The notes: generated by a model from the sequence alone, not told the origin. Numbered from the stretch's first letter, positions 35,701-50,700 are shown. The stretch is 64,000 bases of DNA from Progne subis subis (GCA_022316685.1 JAKJHU010000132.1:1372390-1436389); one strand, 5' to 3'. Made by a program: numbers and translations.

Positions 35701-38700
35701 CAGTGTCTCCATTATCTGTCCTCATTTGAGAAAAGCAGATTGCAGGATTAACTGAACTGCTGCATAAACAAATTAAATTTGTGTAGACAATGACACAAAT
35801 GTTGTTCATCATTAAGGTTTCTGGATTAATAAAAGCCAGAAAAACAGGCCACCACAGCGCTGCAATATGTTCTTTGCACTAGTGTGATGAAGCTAAATTG
35901 AACCAATTCTAGGAGGAAGCTCTTGTAACTTTCTTTCAGTGACAGCATTCACAATAGCATTCTTCCATGAAAAAGGAGGAAAAAGACGGAGAGGACACTG
36001 CTTCCTGTAGAACCTCATGGCTGTAAATATAACTAGGGGCAGCCAGATTACAAAGCTGTGATTTACTTCTCTTTACAATGAAAGATTATTTTTACAGCTC
36101 GGGTGAGATGCTTGGAGTGTAATTCTTGTTAATGCTCGCTACAGTCAGGAGGTGCCCCATGCTCATCCTCATAATGACTAAGCAGATGTCAGCAGGCTCA
36201 GCCGGGAAGCTGGGGAGAGGGGGGCATTTGTGCAGTTGCTACCAACACTCATGGCTTGGCAATGGCAGCAGGACCCTGGCACTACCCTTTGGAGCACAGG
36301 AACCTTCTTGCCTGGTTCAGCTGTGTGGCCTTTAAGTGAACACCTGCATAAGGCAACTTAAATATGCTACATAACTTTAATAATCTTGAGATACCCGTCC
36401 ACAGAGAACTAACATGCAGTTTCCTCTCTGAAGATTTTACTTTCTCCATGTCCAAGGGCAGAATTTCCCCCTCCTGCTCTGAAAGACACCTCAGCTCTCC
36501 CTCACACCCATTAAAATGCTCTATGGATCTGGCACAGCTTGGCTGGGATGTCCACATGCTTGGCCCCTCTCTGCCTCGGCACTCCACTCCTATTCCCCTC
36601 TGTGTGCTAGGCTAGCTGGGGCTGCCTCTCAGAATCTGCACAGTCTCCAGCACAGCAGGGCTCTCTTCCATAGACCTTTTTCACAGTATAAATATTTATG
36701 GACACCATTCCAAGCACAGCATCCATGCTATAGCAAGTGCTACCCAGTCCAGGAGTTATGGGGACTGACACTTGCCTGCTCATTTGATATGCAGGTTAGA
36801 AAGAATGAGCTCAGCTTTAAGGATCCTTGTTTCCATAACTGCACACACCAAAGGTGTGCAGGGAGCTGGAGAAAAACACAATATCCCATAATATTTTAAA
36901 CCCTTTCAATTTCAGAAGAAAACCCCCACCCAACACAAACCTTTAACTCACTGTTGATAAGAAATAGCAAAGAGAGAAAGGAAGGTGTTATATAAGAATA
37001 CATTATGGTAATAAATACTCTATTTTTACTGATATGCCGTGGTAAAAGCCATATTCCACTGGCCAAATGGTTTGTCTTCAAGCTGGCATCATAATTTTGA
37101 CTATAAACTTGAGCAGATGATTTAGTCTCTCAATTAAGGTGCAACCTTGCCAATTGCCTTATCTCATTTAAGGGGTTCACTCGCCTCACTGAGGTGTAGC
37201 ACTTAATGCTCTTTATAAATGTTTCAGGGGTGCTACATGTTCCTGCTATTGTTACCACCTCCATCTATAACCACAACCTTAACCATTCCTGTCAATATCC
37301 ACAGATTTGGAACTCAAAACCTGAAATGTGCCACCCAGTCTGGAATCTTTAAGGCAAAAAAAACCCGCCTGGTTTTGGGGAACAGAGAATGCCTTGTCCA
37401 TATTTTCTAGACAGACTGCCAGGAGGAGCTCCCAGTAACCAATATTTACTCCCAGACTTTCTTCACTTTCCTTCACCTGAAGAACACCAAGGGTCGTTTG
37501 GAGATTCAGCTCACATAAACAATTCGCTTTCTTTTCCAGCTCTGTGCTTCTATCTGCCATTTCAGTTTGAATCACCTTTCTCAGGGGAAACACAGTGGTT
37601 TTGACAGAGCAGCTCTACATATGGCTGCTAAAGGGAAGCTCAATAATGAAAAACCTCATTTGAAACCAACAAGTTGACTTTCTGAGGCTCATTCTGAATT
37701 TTATTACCTCTTCAGCAGCAGTCCCTCAGGGCAAGCCATGGAAGGCTTCAAAGTATAAAGCTCTTCAGTGTAGGAGATGAAGCTGGCAGACACCCAACAG
37801 GGGCTCAGTGGTTCCTCAGCTATCACGAGAATGGCATCTGCCACATGTGTTTGCACCACTTAGTCTTTCATAACCTGCCAGAGTGATCAGGCTAAATATG
37901 TACAAGATGACAGTGTCTGCCAGGAACATAAGGGGCGTGCAAACTTGGTCACTTCCTAGCAGGGATCCCTACTGGAAGCCTTTATGGCAGTGGCAGCAAT
38001 TGCAGGAAGTCATTTGTGTCGGGTCGGATGGAATGGGTCCTGCAGAAGACAATGAACAATATCCTTTGCATTGCTAAGGAGCTGGTCTCGCCTTTTATTG
38101 ACGAGCAATGTTTTCAAGTCTGTGCTGCCTCATTTGTGAGGTGTAGCCTACATTAGACGAGAGGTGAGTATCATGAATTGGCACAGTTTTGTTTTCTGGT
38201 TATAGAGAAATGTGAAATGTTTGTCCCTGCCATGACTGTGGAGTGGTTTTGGGGGGGGGGGGGGGGGGGAAACAGGGACCTATTAAAAAGCTAGCCAAGA
38301 TATTGGCAGCTAAGTTGACTAATAAGGATGCCAATGCGACTTTGGAAAGGACATTTAAAACTAATCTGCAGCAGGTCTCTAGCTCTCTCGCTTTGGAATC
38401 AGCTATGAGGTAACATCATAGGCAGCGGGCAGGTCTGGGTCGAGCCTTGCTACCCCTCTGGGCCTAGCCAGGCCTCTGGAAGCTGCTGCCTGCGTGGAGA
38501 GCTGGGGAGGGGTTGGGGGGAGTGGGTGGAGGAGCCCGGGTCGGCCCCGTTACCCGCTGGGCGGATGGGCCGGGCCTCTGAGAACTGCTGCCCACATGGG
38601 AGCAGCCTGGGTAGAGCCCTTTTACAGCTCTGCGGTAGCCCTGAGCCGGATTGCCTTGAATGAGACCTAGGGCTGGAAAAAAAGACATTTACTAGCTTCC

Positions 38701-41700
38701 TCCATCAGCACAGCTTTACATTTTCTTCAGCCTTATGCAGCCCGGGGCCTGAACATGGCCTTTGCAGGCTTGGACGGATTTAACCCTTTCCTAGCAACAT
38801 GGAACTTTTAAAGCACAACTCTTCCTTGAGAGAAAGAAGAAAAAAAACCAAAAAAACAAAAAAAAACCCAGAGGGTACATAAAAGAGACACCAAATGAAG
38901 TCAGTAGATTAGAAGTGAAAGAACTAATAATATTGGAATAGGACTGAAGAAGTGGACATTTTTAACCAGACTCTCTAAGGTAAACTATGGAGAAATGGAC
39001 TGTTCTTTGCAGCATCTTAGTGTTGTTGGAGAGAATGCTAAGTCTAATCAAAATTGAAGACTGATGTAATTGAGTTTTTTTTAAGAACTTTAAAGCCCCC
39101 ACTCCTTGGTTAAAAGGAGGTCTTAGCCTTTGAGACAAAGATGATTCTAGACTAGAAGTATTTGTAAATAGTACCCCAGATACACTGAGAAGCTTTGCTG
39201 ATAGAACATCACAGTCTGTGACAACTCCAGGTGGCAGCAGATGTGACATTAAGAGCACTGGACTATTTTATCTTGTGGCAAATATCTTCATGAAAAGACC
39301 TTAGAGAGACACTTCTCCTAAAGAAATGAGTGATCATGCCTAAATAGTGAAACTGACTGAAAATCTCAAGTTGTGTCTTTCTGTGTTGTTTAATAAGAAA
39401 GTTAATGGTTTGTAAGAGGAGAGAAGAGTGTTTTAAAGTGTCATTCTGTTTCAGTTTAGGTTTTCTTTTTCTCAACTTTTTTTTTTTTCATTCTTTTAGT
39501 GTGTGCTAACAAAATTATTTTTGTTCATTTTTAAGCTTAAACCTGCTTTGTTTTTTCTCCTAATCCCTCCCTCCCACAGAAAAAGAATAAATACTAAAAC
39601 CCCTACAGCGAGGAAGAAGGAAATGTTTAGTGGTGTCCAGTACAGAAGGCACAGAATCCTTCATTGGCAAGACATATAAATAAATTGGACAGAGCTGGGT
39701 ACTGCTAGCAAGCAAAAATGGAGTGTACACATGGCTGTCCATCTGAAAGCTGTGTAGAGTTACTCTCCATTTCATTTGCAGGAATACACCACATTTTGAG
39801 AAAAAGCCTCTGCCCCTGTGGAAGATGGTTCTATGTCCTGGCAGCAAGGACACAACACTGAACTACTATCAGGTCTGGTGGCGTGGGATATAGCACTGGC
39901 AGCAAGGTGTGAAGCCAGAAAACCTTAAAAACTGAATGAAAAACCTTCAGAATAACCCCCTTGTTTTGTATGAGAACAAAATAAAAAGCAAGATAAAAAA
40001 GGAGATTAGTCATTTCGGCTCTGTGGTATGTCCCCTACTTGTGCAAGGGAGTGTATCCATGCCAAATACCCCATGAGTCTAGTTCCCCAGAGTCTAGTTC
40101 CAGGGATCAATCCTGACCCCTGAGCTGTGTTGGTGCTCTGGTGCCTTCTTGTTTCAAGGAGGGGATTTTCCACTGCTCAAAGGGCAGGTGGCACCTCATG
40201 ATGGTGCCTTTGAAAAATCCCTCTGGAGATTGGTTATGTCAGTGACGACAGGTTTGGAGGATGATGTGTCCGTGGCTGTTCTTATGCTTATGTTCAGAAC
40301 TTGCATAGAAACCACAAACCCAAATTCCACTCCTTGTATCTCTCCTACCCCTGTTCTTCCACCAACACACACACACACTCTCAAGGGAAATTCAGAAACT
40401 CTGACAGCCTATGATGTGGGTTAAATCTGCAGCTCTCAACAGATGTCTCCAAGCAATCCTAAATTCAGATCTCTTGAAATCCCGTTTGTCTCTTCCCAAA
40501 GCCATCCACAAGTCACCAGTGCCCTGCCCTCAGTGCCATTAAGCCCGGTGGCCCTCTGGTGCTGGCTGTGCCCTCCGGATCAGCACTGTGAGCACACATA
40601 GAGCAGCACCATATCTTTTAGTACACAATATAAGCAGAGTCACTGACCATCTTAATGTCCTGGTAATCTGTAAGGAGTGGAGAGTCTCCTTTCCTCTCCA
40701 TAGCTTCCCAAGCTTTGTACAATGTGGGGAATTTTTAAGACAGATGTTCACTTTCCTAGGTTGAAATTTCTTCTCTAAGAAGAAATATAATGCTTGAAAT
40801 GCAAATTTCTCCAGGCTGTATCAGTTACATCTGGAAAATACTCTGTCCCTGCTCAAACCCTCAGACCTGAGAACATATAAAGTCATTCTCCAGCATGTGT
40901 GGATGGCACCGGTGGATTGTGGAAACTCAGTCTCTCAGTGGTGTCTTTGGCACATGCCTTTGGCTCGCCAGTGCTGGAGTGTTTCTGCTGAGAGCTCAGT
41001 CGGGCAGAGAAAGGCTGCTGCTCGCACATCCCAGGATTCACCCCAGGAGAACAAGCACAGAGGAGATGGAAGCCATTCAGTGGACACAGGCTCAAGTGGA
41101 ACACAATTATGCAAGGAGTGCCTACACAAAGCAGGGACTTCCACTTCTTAGGACTGAGAAGAGTAAAGTATTATGAAATGATGGGATGCAAAGCAACTTT
41201 AATTTTCATGCCATCGGGACAATACTTCCCACAGCTTGCAGACAAACCAAATTCTTTTCTCCAACACAAGCACATGAGATGGAACATCCCATCTTGCCAG
41301 GAAAATTCAAAATGTGTTGTTTTGAGAACAATATATTAATGTCTTTAAGACTCTTAATTACTAAGATACAGTAATACCAGCAAAAGATACAAAATATTTC
41401 CTGATATGCCTTGCACAGCTGGACCAGGAATCATAATGTATTAATTTAAAGACAATATGCTTCACTAAGCATTTTTTTGCTTTCGCCTGACCAAGGATTT
41501 CAAAAGACAGCTTGTTTACATAAGTAAAAAGCAAGACCAATTTGCGTAAAATCCCTTAGAGCACCACCTAAGAACATTGCTTTTCAGCTCAAAGGACGTA
41601 ACATATTCCCTGACCCCCAATTTCTTAACATTCACCTACAACTTCTGAACAGCAAATGTGAACCAACAGCCTGTTTGTAGCAAGAAGGGTCTTTACCTCC

Positions 41701-44700
41701 TTGCTCTGCAGTTCTGCTCCCTGAACACCTGCTTGTCCAGCGTTTGAATATCTCCTGTTAAATTCAGTGATCCAGGACTCTGTTACTGCTCTGACCCGCT
41801 AATTAGTGAAACCAACAGCTTTATGGACAACAAATCTGTGAGTGAATCCACTGATCAGGCTCACAAAGTAACAACTGTGCTCACAAATTCACAAGTTGGT
41901 ATTTCTTTTGTCCCTTTTGAGAAGCAAATCCTGTAGAGGAAACCTGTGCTTTTTTTACCTTTTCTCATAGAACCTGCAATGTCTTGTCTTTGGAAGATGA
42001 TTGGCTTAAAACTTGTGGTTTACAATCAACTTTTAAACATAGCTGCAATGGCAAACCAGAGCAGGACAACTGCTCTTCAATTCTTGCTCTGGAAAAATGG
42101 CCACTGACTCCAGACCTTGTTGAGGATGGTACTGCTCCTGCTGGCCCAGAACCAGCCCACCTAGGAGCCCACCTAGGGCTGCTGCAGGGACCTGCTGACA
42201 TCAGGGGGCTGACCTGCACCACTCACCAGCATCCTCCCTTCGAATATGCCAGTGATCCATCATGACTGATAAATTAGCTCTGTTTGCTGCAGTTTTAATA
42301 TCCTGGAAACGTTACAGCACTGTACACAGAAGCACCTTCGGAAAGCAGATCCTGGTATTGAGATAATGCACCAATTTCCTGTTCTCCTAAGTGTCCTCAG
42401 GAGAGACTCACTGTTATTTCAGCACTGGCATTCAGTAAAGTTTAGACAACTTAGTAGATCACAGCAGCTGTGGTGTACTGACTCTCGCTGAACTGCTCTC
42501 TAAACTTTCTCACCTCTATGCTCTTTAAAACTGACACAGAAGCACTGTTATCTGTGCTCTCTCTATGAGCACTTTGTGGCTGACCCTAAAATCAGACTTA
42601 CTGCATTTTTTTCACATAGTACTATTTCACACATAATGCACTATGGAAAACAAATTAAAGGAAATGAAATCCCGAGGCACAAAATCATCAAACAGGCTAT
42701 GTGTAGGGGTATGGTTGCTTTTCTGCAATTGCTTATGAATTCAGAGTTCAATCATTCATAATGGTTTGCATAATTACTAATATGAATCAGCAAGGTTTGG
42801 CTGCAAATTAATGTGGTAGGGTTCAGCTGACAAGCTTTAACTTACTAATTTGAATGTGAGGTTTCTTAGTAACATGGTTCTTCATTGGCAAGTCAGCTGC
42901 TTCTTTAAAATGACATTAATATCTAGAAATCTCCAGCCATTTGTATTGATTTGCTCTGTAAATGCAGCTGTACCAGTGCAGCGCAGGATTGGCACTTAAT
43001 TCCAGGAGCAGAAAAGCTGTTAGTGCTTTGATATCCCTTCTATGTGTTCCTCTTTCCTTAACCTGCCTGTCTCTTCAGGAAAAGCACATATCTTTCCCTC
43101 TAATTATGCTGCAGAATGTACAGACCAGCACTAGTCCCTCTCAGTCATGCTCACTACCTGCTACAGTTCCTTTCTGGTCTTTTTTAATCCTGCAGAAAAA
43201 ATGTCTCACCATCTGCCTGATGAACAAAAGCCTAAAGAGGAATCCCTCAAATGTAATCCCAGTGTGATAATGGCATGGGATCCAGCAGATTCCAGAGAGC
43301 AGCAGGGCATCCTAGTGTTTCTCTTGAAAAACATCCACTCTTCATTTCAGAGAGCCTGGGTTAAAACCAGCTTTTCTATGTAGTATGCATTTCGTGTTTA
43401 AATAATCACTGATTATCCAGCCTGTAAGTAATGAAGTTCTCTCTATCTTTTAACAATAATGCTGAAAACATCAAATGTTCTTCCTTTCCTTAATGCATTT
43501 GTTATATTGTGAGCTTTATCAGCATTGAGTCAATAAACAGTCCAGTGTAGTGTTTCTGCTTAACAGTCTCACTGACTGACGCTGTTTAACAGATCACCTT
43601 CAGCCTAATGTTAATAGCACCAGGATGTGGGAATTGAACTTCAGTGGAAAAACCTAAATGGTTACTTCAAAATAAGTGAATGATGTTCATGCAGCTCAAA
43701 GTACTTTTGAGCATTTAGCTTGTACAGCCAAAGTGAAAATGCAACATGAAAATAAAAGATAGGGTTTGAAGAGAAAGGAAACATCTGGTGCTGTTATCCA
43801 TGTTTACAGTTTCTGGGTGGATTTTCCAAAGCCTCTCAGGGAAAGGGAGCCTGACTCCCTTCACATATTCCTGCTGCATGTTTGGCAGCCTCACATTCTA
43901 TGGCCTGTCAGTACCTGGTGCAGTTGAAGCTGTGCCACTTTGTATGATTTTTTTCAGGGTGCCCAGTTCCTGGACAGCAGCACGCAGGCCTGTTGAGAAC
44001 CACCTGGCATTGATCTCCACAGATTCATGCATGGATTGCCTGTTCCCTTCCTTAGTGAAAACTGAATCCTACCTGCATTTTGACACTGGGAAAAATACAG
44101 TCCTTTGTGACTACAATTCACCTAAATCCCCTGTGTTTTTTGTCCCACACACAAGTACTGCCATAAAACCTACTCTTCCAACTCCTTCTTGCCAAAGAGC
44201 CCTGATCATGTCTGCTGGGGGCTTCTCCCCCATCATGGTGCCCAAAACCCCTGGGCAGAGCAAGCAAATTGTCCTGTTTGACAAGTCCTTAAAATGCTGG
44301 AAACAAGCTATTGAGCTCTGCCTCGATGACTATGCCTGTGAGGTTTCTCTGCTCATCCCTCATTAAAACATGCTCTGCCTTTGTGCACTGTTCCCCAGGC
44401 CTGACCCTGTGCCCCTGCCCTGTGTTGCCCTCACCTCACCACCACTGTTAGCACCACAGGACTGAGACACAACCAGCGTATTCTGCAGGTCATGGCTGAC
44501 AATGAGTTCAGTAATACACTGTTACAAAATCCCAAGTAAAAGCCACTCACACCTCCTTTTTGAAATAAGCTCCTTATGTATGTTAGAAACTAGTGGGTCA
44601 GATTTTTATGCATTTATGTTAGATTTGATTTTCATTAATGCCAAATGAAACTTACATGAAGCACTTCTATCTCATAATAACGCCATGATGCCGGTGAGCA

Positions 44701-47700
44701 TCCGTTTGGTTGCCAAGTATCAGGAGACCCCTCTAATTATCTGTTTTGTACTTAAGATGCAGCAGAGGTAGATTCCACCACTTCAAGGACATGTTCCATA
44801 ACTTGGCAACTGGCTTGCAGCTGCCTTCAGCTCAGGAGGACACAAAAGGGGGTCACTGGCTAGTTGCATTCCTCCTCTGTGAAGCAGCATGGAAGACTGA
44901 TGACCAGTAAATCTATAAACTTAAAAAGAAAATTAAAAAAAGCTTCAGACCTCTCTCCCCACCCCTCTCTTATCTGCTGCTAGGGCAATAATAATGGAAA
45001 TAATCTGAAGGCCTTCCAGCAAGTGAGGGGGGTAAGGAGCACAGATGGTGTACAGCATGGTATCCCTTCAAGGCACACCACTGGAATCGGCTCTCTTTTT
45101 CCTTTAGAAGACTCCCAGCAAGAAAGAGCCTTGCTCTTGGGGACTCAAATTCTAGTTGACTTTTTGAGATGCAGCCTGATGGGAAATGAATAAAAATTGC
45201 ATCAACTCCTTCCTGAAAGTGGATTCCAAATCTCGCAAGTAATGCCATTCAACTCACAGGTGACGAGTCTTTGGTTCCTACATTTTTCCCTGCCCTGGCA
45301 TAGAACTGCACTGTTAGGCCCCTCTGCTCAGGAACACACTGCCTGTGGTCCCAAGTGCAAGGAGAGCACCCACTGCATGGCACAAGGCAACTGGGAGGGA
45401 GCGCAATGTGTGCCCACTGCTTCACCTCCTCCAAAAGCCCACATACTGAGTCAGAGCAGTGACCCATCCTTCTTCTGGTTGTGGGTCAAGTCCTGCAGAT
45501 TTTAATCCCACTGAACTCATAAGGAAAGGTTGTTTCTCTCATTATTCCCATTAGCTGTTCAGCCACTCCAGGCACACAACTGGAAGGGGTGACTTAGTTT
45601 GCTGGATCTTAGGGTCCTGTTGTTAAAGCTAATTTGAGAACGGCACTGGCGCATTCTGGCCAGGAAATCCGGTACCATGGGGCTAACTTTCAGCTCTTAC
45701 ACCAAACACAAATCAGTGAGGAAATTCACTGCTAGGTGCAGTCTCTAATTACTTAAAAGATAATTTGCATGCTACACAGAAATAAATTAGCTCCCAGGTG
45801 ACAGCTGTTCCACTATGTCCATTCCCGGAACAAGATACCATGCTGGGAAATATAAATGCAGGCCAAAGGATTAAAACACAGCACTTTCTTGCCTTGTAGG
45901 AAGGCTCTTCCCAAAAGAGAGGCATAAAGAAGAGAGGAGGGGAACAGATGTTTCAAACTATCAAGTTTACAAGCTTAACTAGGACACAACATTTTCACTG
46001 CCTATATTTTCTTTTCACTAAGGGTACTTCACATCTTGCCAGTAGACATAGGTGCAAGTGTAACATGTACTAGTTTAAAAGGAAGGTTATGAAAGCCAAA
46101 AAGAGGAACTCAGTCCTAACATCAGGTTTGCATTCACGTGGGATCCTTACAGATCATATGAACAAGGCCCAAAACAGTTGTTCTTTCATCACACATTGAA
46201 ATCAGTGAATGCATTTTCCTATTTTGCCTCAAAAGCCAACCAGGCATAACTTTTTCTCTACATAAAAGTCTCAGGACAACTCACAAGAGATGTTAAACCA
46301 TTTTTCAGTGTAACGGTTTTCTAACAGTCTTCTCATGGCTTGGTTTTAACAATGTCTTCTGCACATACACGTATGCATATTTTATGTGACACTGTGCTCT
46401 GGAGATGTAGATGTGTTGTAGATGTGATATATTATGTGAGTACATTATGCTGCCAGCCTTCCTCCATTGCTCCATGTCCTCCTGAAAGCAGCAAATTCCT
46501 GTGCCAGCTTGCTGTGTTGCAGGATTGCTCCATGGGGATGCCAGGCAGTTTACCTGTTACACCTGCTGGAGAATGCTCCCTCCTCACAAGACGGACATGT
46601 GAAACAGGAACACCAGTCTGGGATGAATGGGAGTGCATGCGTGTGTGCACATGGGGAAGTGGCACAAGAACCACATGTACAAGGATTAAAGAGCAGCATA
46701 TGTTCACTGCTGCAGAGCAACATATGGGATTTCATTCATACGACCAAAGAACAAGAAGAGAAGGAACAAATCTATCTAAAGATAAGGTAGAAAGAAGACT
46801 GAAAACGACTGGAGGCAATAAAATAACCAGATAAGAAAAACCTGGCAACTGTAATTCAGGAATTATGCCACAGGCTAATGAGAGGTGACATAAAATAATG
46901 AGGCAAAAGGTCCCAAACAACATAATTGTCTAAAGGCTGTAAAAGACAAGTCCAAAATTAGTTCATCATCACTAATTAAGGAGAGCTGAACAGATGTGAT
47001 GAGGCCCTGATATGTGGTGCCCCTCTGTGCAGCACACCAGTGATCCTTTGGTCAAGGTCAGGAAAATACTGCTACCTGTGCTGCAGGCTGAAATCCCAAA
47101 GCAGGATAACATTTTTCCAGATGGCTACTAGTGTGAAACTTGCTGGTGCATCTAACAAGCGTGCGTCCCTGACAACACCTCAGCGTGGTTCACAGAGAAG
47201 GCGAGCTCACAATGCATGCGCACACTGTAATGCCCCAGAAAGGACTGATGGTACCTTGCCACAACCTAAGGAATTCTTCCAGTGCTCCAAATGTACAATC
47301 AGCATGAGCCATGACAAGGAGAGGGAATCACCTGCTGTCTTAGCCCATCTCTCATGCACTTGTGTCACCCTCCTTCAGTTCCTCCGTAACACTCACTGAC
47401 AGTGTACTGTTCAGGTGAACTTCACATCTGCTGTGCCCCATTCCTCTCTTGTAAAACAACCTCGCCATTTGCTATAAACCGTAATCAAGCCATATGGCAG
47501 CAATAGTTCACGAGCATCTCCTGGACCAGAGTTGTAGTGGTTTTATGTTCACTTGTTTTTGTTTGCTAAATTTAGTGTAGTGGTCTTAGTGTTTACTCTT
47601 CTTTTCTCTCTGTGAGATAGGATCAGGAGAAACAGAGCAGGCCTAAGCTTAAAAATAAACAAATAGTTTTATTAACACACCAAAAAGAAAAAATAAGAAT

Positions 47701-50700
47701 CAAGTGAAACTTTCAAAGCACTCCTCCTTCCCCCTACAAACAGTTAACATTCCCACAAACAATGTAGAGGCAAAACTTAGAACTCTAGGTCAGTACCACT
47801 TATAAAATAGTTTTTCATTCTGTCTTTTGAGATAGAGGTCTCTCCTGATTTGTTCTGGTAACTTTCCACAAGAGAAACAATCTGCTTGTGGCTTCTACTT
47901 CTTACAACAGCAGCCCACCCAGGAACTTCTGCAGTTGTGGACTTCCCATATCACGTAGCCTTTCTTGTGACTACATATGGGCTGTGTACTTACACATATT
48001 GGGGTGTCACCTTTTAAAGATATACAGCTCTAAAGGCACACAATCTTACATCTTAAGGAACAGAGGTATTTTCTCACTTCTCCACTGGTACAGAGGGCTT
48101 CTTCTCATTCCTATCTGTTTAAACATCTCATGGGATCACTAGATCACAGTTTCTAATTCAATATTTACTCAATAAATCCCAAATACCATTGCTCAAAAAT
48201 CCACAAATCTAAATAATCATCTCCTCAATTCATATCTGTCTACAATTTAAAGGAATACTCTTGCATATTCACATTACAATCTGTTACTACAACTCATAGG
48301 AGATTTTCCAGCCTAGGACTAAGGCAACTTGTCATCTCTTCTACTTAAGGGGTCACTGTTCTTTTATTGACTTTTATGTCTTCATATTATCCCTTTGCAT
48401 ACCTCAAGTCTGGCCTTTTCTCTCTCTCTGAGAGGGGTTAGGGCTTTAAAAAGTCTCAGTCTGTGTTAGGAAAGAGTTCACATGTTTTGCCTGGGCCTGC
48501 AGATGGTCATGTGATTTTTGCTGGGCCCCAGCCTCTAGGATTTTCAAAAGCTGAGGGAATGGGGAAGATAACTCAGGCCGAGATCTTGGAACAGCCTGGC
48601 TGCTGGATGCCTCCTGCCTCCACTCTTCGGTCTCATTCAGGGTGACCCAGCTCGGAGCTGCTATCAGAGGCTGCAAGCTCTCCTTCCCTGATGCCAGCTA
48701 CCACTGGGCCTGGCCATGGCCCGGCTCCCTCTGCTGTGGCCCCAGGCACACAGCCAGCACTGCTGAGCTCCAGCCTCCCCTCTGCCGTGCTGGCAGCTAG
48801 GGGGAAAACGGGGCTCAGTGGCAGAGCTGTCCCAGGTGGGCCTGAGCCGGGCCCCCCCTGCTGCTCATGATGTTACCTGATGGCTGGTCCAGAAAGAAGA
48901 GAACCTCCCCGGGCTGATTCTATGCTTGTGTGACCCAGAGGTGTATACTTATATTTAATTGGCCAATCCGGCCATGTATCTTGAAAGTAAGTCACTAATT
49001 GTTTTTTACTATCTGTGCTAAACCAACACAACAGTACACCCTTCACAGCAAACTTTTACAAACTGTTACCTAAATAATAGTGTTTAATCTGAAAATGTTG
49101 CTACCATTTGTGCCTTTCTTCTAATCACTTGTAAATAGATCACACCTGGAAATGTTTCAGGCACCACTATCAGCTTTGTATCACAATAAAAACTGATGAT
49201 TTGTTCCTGAGCCTGGCTTTCTGTCTCTACCCAGCTGATGTAATGCAGTACTTTATACTCCATCGGTGACAATTTATGTTCCAAAGCACCATTCATGAGG
49301 AATTTCTTCAAATGAAAATCAAAAGCAATGAAACATTATCTCAGAGGAGATGGCGCATAACTAGAACTAACCAAGCCCGCCCTTCAGTCTCTCTCAACAG
49401 ATAAAAATAGGCTAGTTGTTGAGCATGACTATTCCCACGAATTATTTAAAATCCCCCTACAAACCTTTGGCTTAAAATTTTAATTCAAAGCAACAAAAAT
49501 ACTTTTAAAAGTGACTTTTGAACATGAGTCTTCAGTAATAAAGGATTGTTCAGGTTCAGCTTAATGATTAACCTACTGAATATTCTAAACAAAAGTGATA
49601 AAGACACTGAAATGCTCATTCAGATGAAAGACAGTCAAGTATACCATTGCTCCTCCTCTAAGTAAATCTCAGACACACAGCTCTTTCCAGGAAGGTCTTC
49701 AGGTTTTGCATTTTTACTGACAACTTTGCTAAACAATGGAAAATATTTAGTTTCTGGAGCAGCTTTAAAAAATATGGTCCCTTTTAAGTTTGTTTTTTTA
49801 CTTTTCGTTCCAAGGGAAAGCAGCCAAAAGACAAAGCATAGTAAGATAAAACTTAAATTCTGCCAGAAGGTAGATTTTGTGCACAACGACGAGCTCCTCT
49901 CACCTGTAGAGGTCTGTGAGCTGCCCGGCCCTCCAGCGGTAATACAGGTCATTGAGCAGGCGCTCGTGCTGTCCGTACAAGCAGATGTAGTTGGAAACAG
50001 GGAAGGGATCCTTGGAAAAGCAGGTGATGCTGTCCACTATATTGTATCTGCTGAAGTGCATCCTGAAGTAATTCCCATGACCAGCCTCCCCAGTTACGAT
50101 CTCCATCCCCTGGAACAAACACCAGGAAAGCTGTGGAGATGGAAAGACCTGACCTGACCTGGCACACATACAGGGTCAGCGAGGGCTTCCCAGCCTATAG
50201 CTCTCACTGCTTAATATGCACACAACCCTTCTGTTGAAATCAAGAGACCTCTCCTAGCACAGCGAGTCATCAGGCATGTTGCTGTAGCTTGGACGCAGAT
50301 TTTCCATGTGGTTTGGTTACTGCCCACCCCACTGTGCAGCACCAGCCAGGTGCCATTGCAGACACCAGGCCCTCCAGCTGCGCTGGCAGCATGACCGGAT
50401 CCATGCAGACCTGTGACGAGAGTCAGCACTGGATAGGTCTCTTTTAGTAACTCAGTTTAACCAGTTCAGCCTCCTTTATGACACAGAGCACACACATGGC
50501 ATATCACATTTACTGTCAGTAAAAGAACACCAATATTGGATGTTCATGCTCAAACCGTAGCATTTAGTTGCAGCTGCTTAAATCAATCACTTAGACAAAA
50601 ATGTAAAAATTTGCTTCAAACCTCACATTACAATGGGATGTTCAGATAGTTTGAAGCTATTTCTTTCAGCTGTATTCCTGCCACAGTTTTATACACTTCT

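Larger units (their letters stand above)
35410..49903 (-). other. CFAP61: Large CFAP61 intron with two LTRs and possible enhancers
   Basis: A 14.5 kb intron. It contains a G19 homopolymer at 38251-38269, an ERVL-like LTR fragment ending near 39607 (plus), an ERVL-like solo LTR at 47533-49030 (minus), and unique AT-rich blocks with homeobox, POU and E-box words at 42.8-43.0, 44.6-44.8 and 45.7-45.8 kb. The 192-codon plus-strand frame at 43788-44366 has no recognised domain. No independent gene is supported. Confidence 0.6.

Noticed and set aside
43788..44366. 192-codon plus-strand frame in a CFAP61 intron
   Set aside because: No recognised domain and ordinary composition; could be chance. Kept out pending any transcript evidence.
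47040..47399. 119-codon frame with two CxxC pairs
   Set aside because: Spacing does not fit a known zinc-binding fold and there is no supporting context.
50211..50429. 72-codon minus frame between CFAP61 exons
   Set aside because: The exon at 51766-51839 already satisfies the phase chain, so this frame is not needed.
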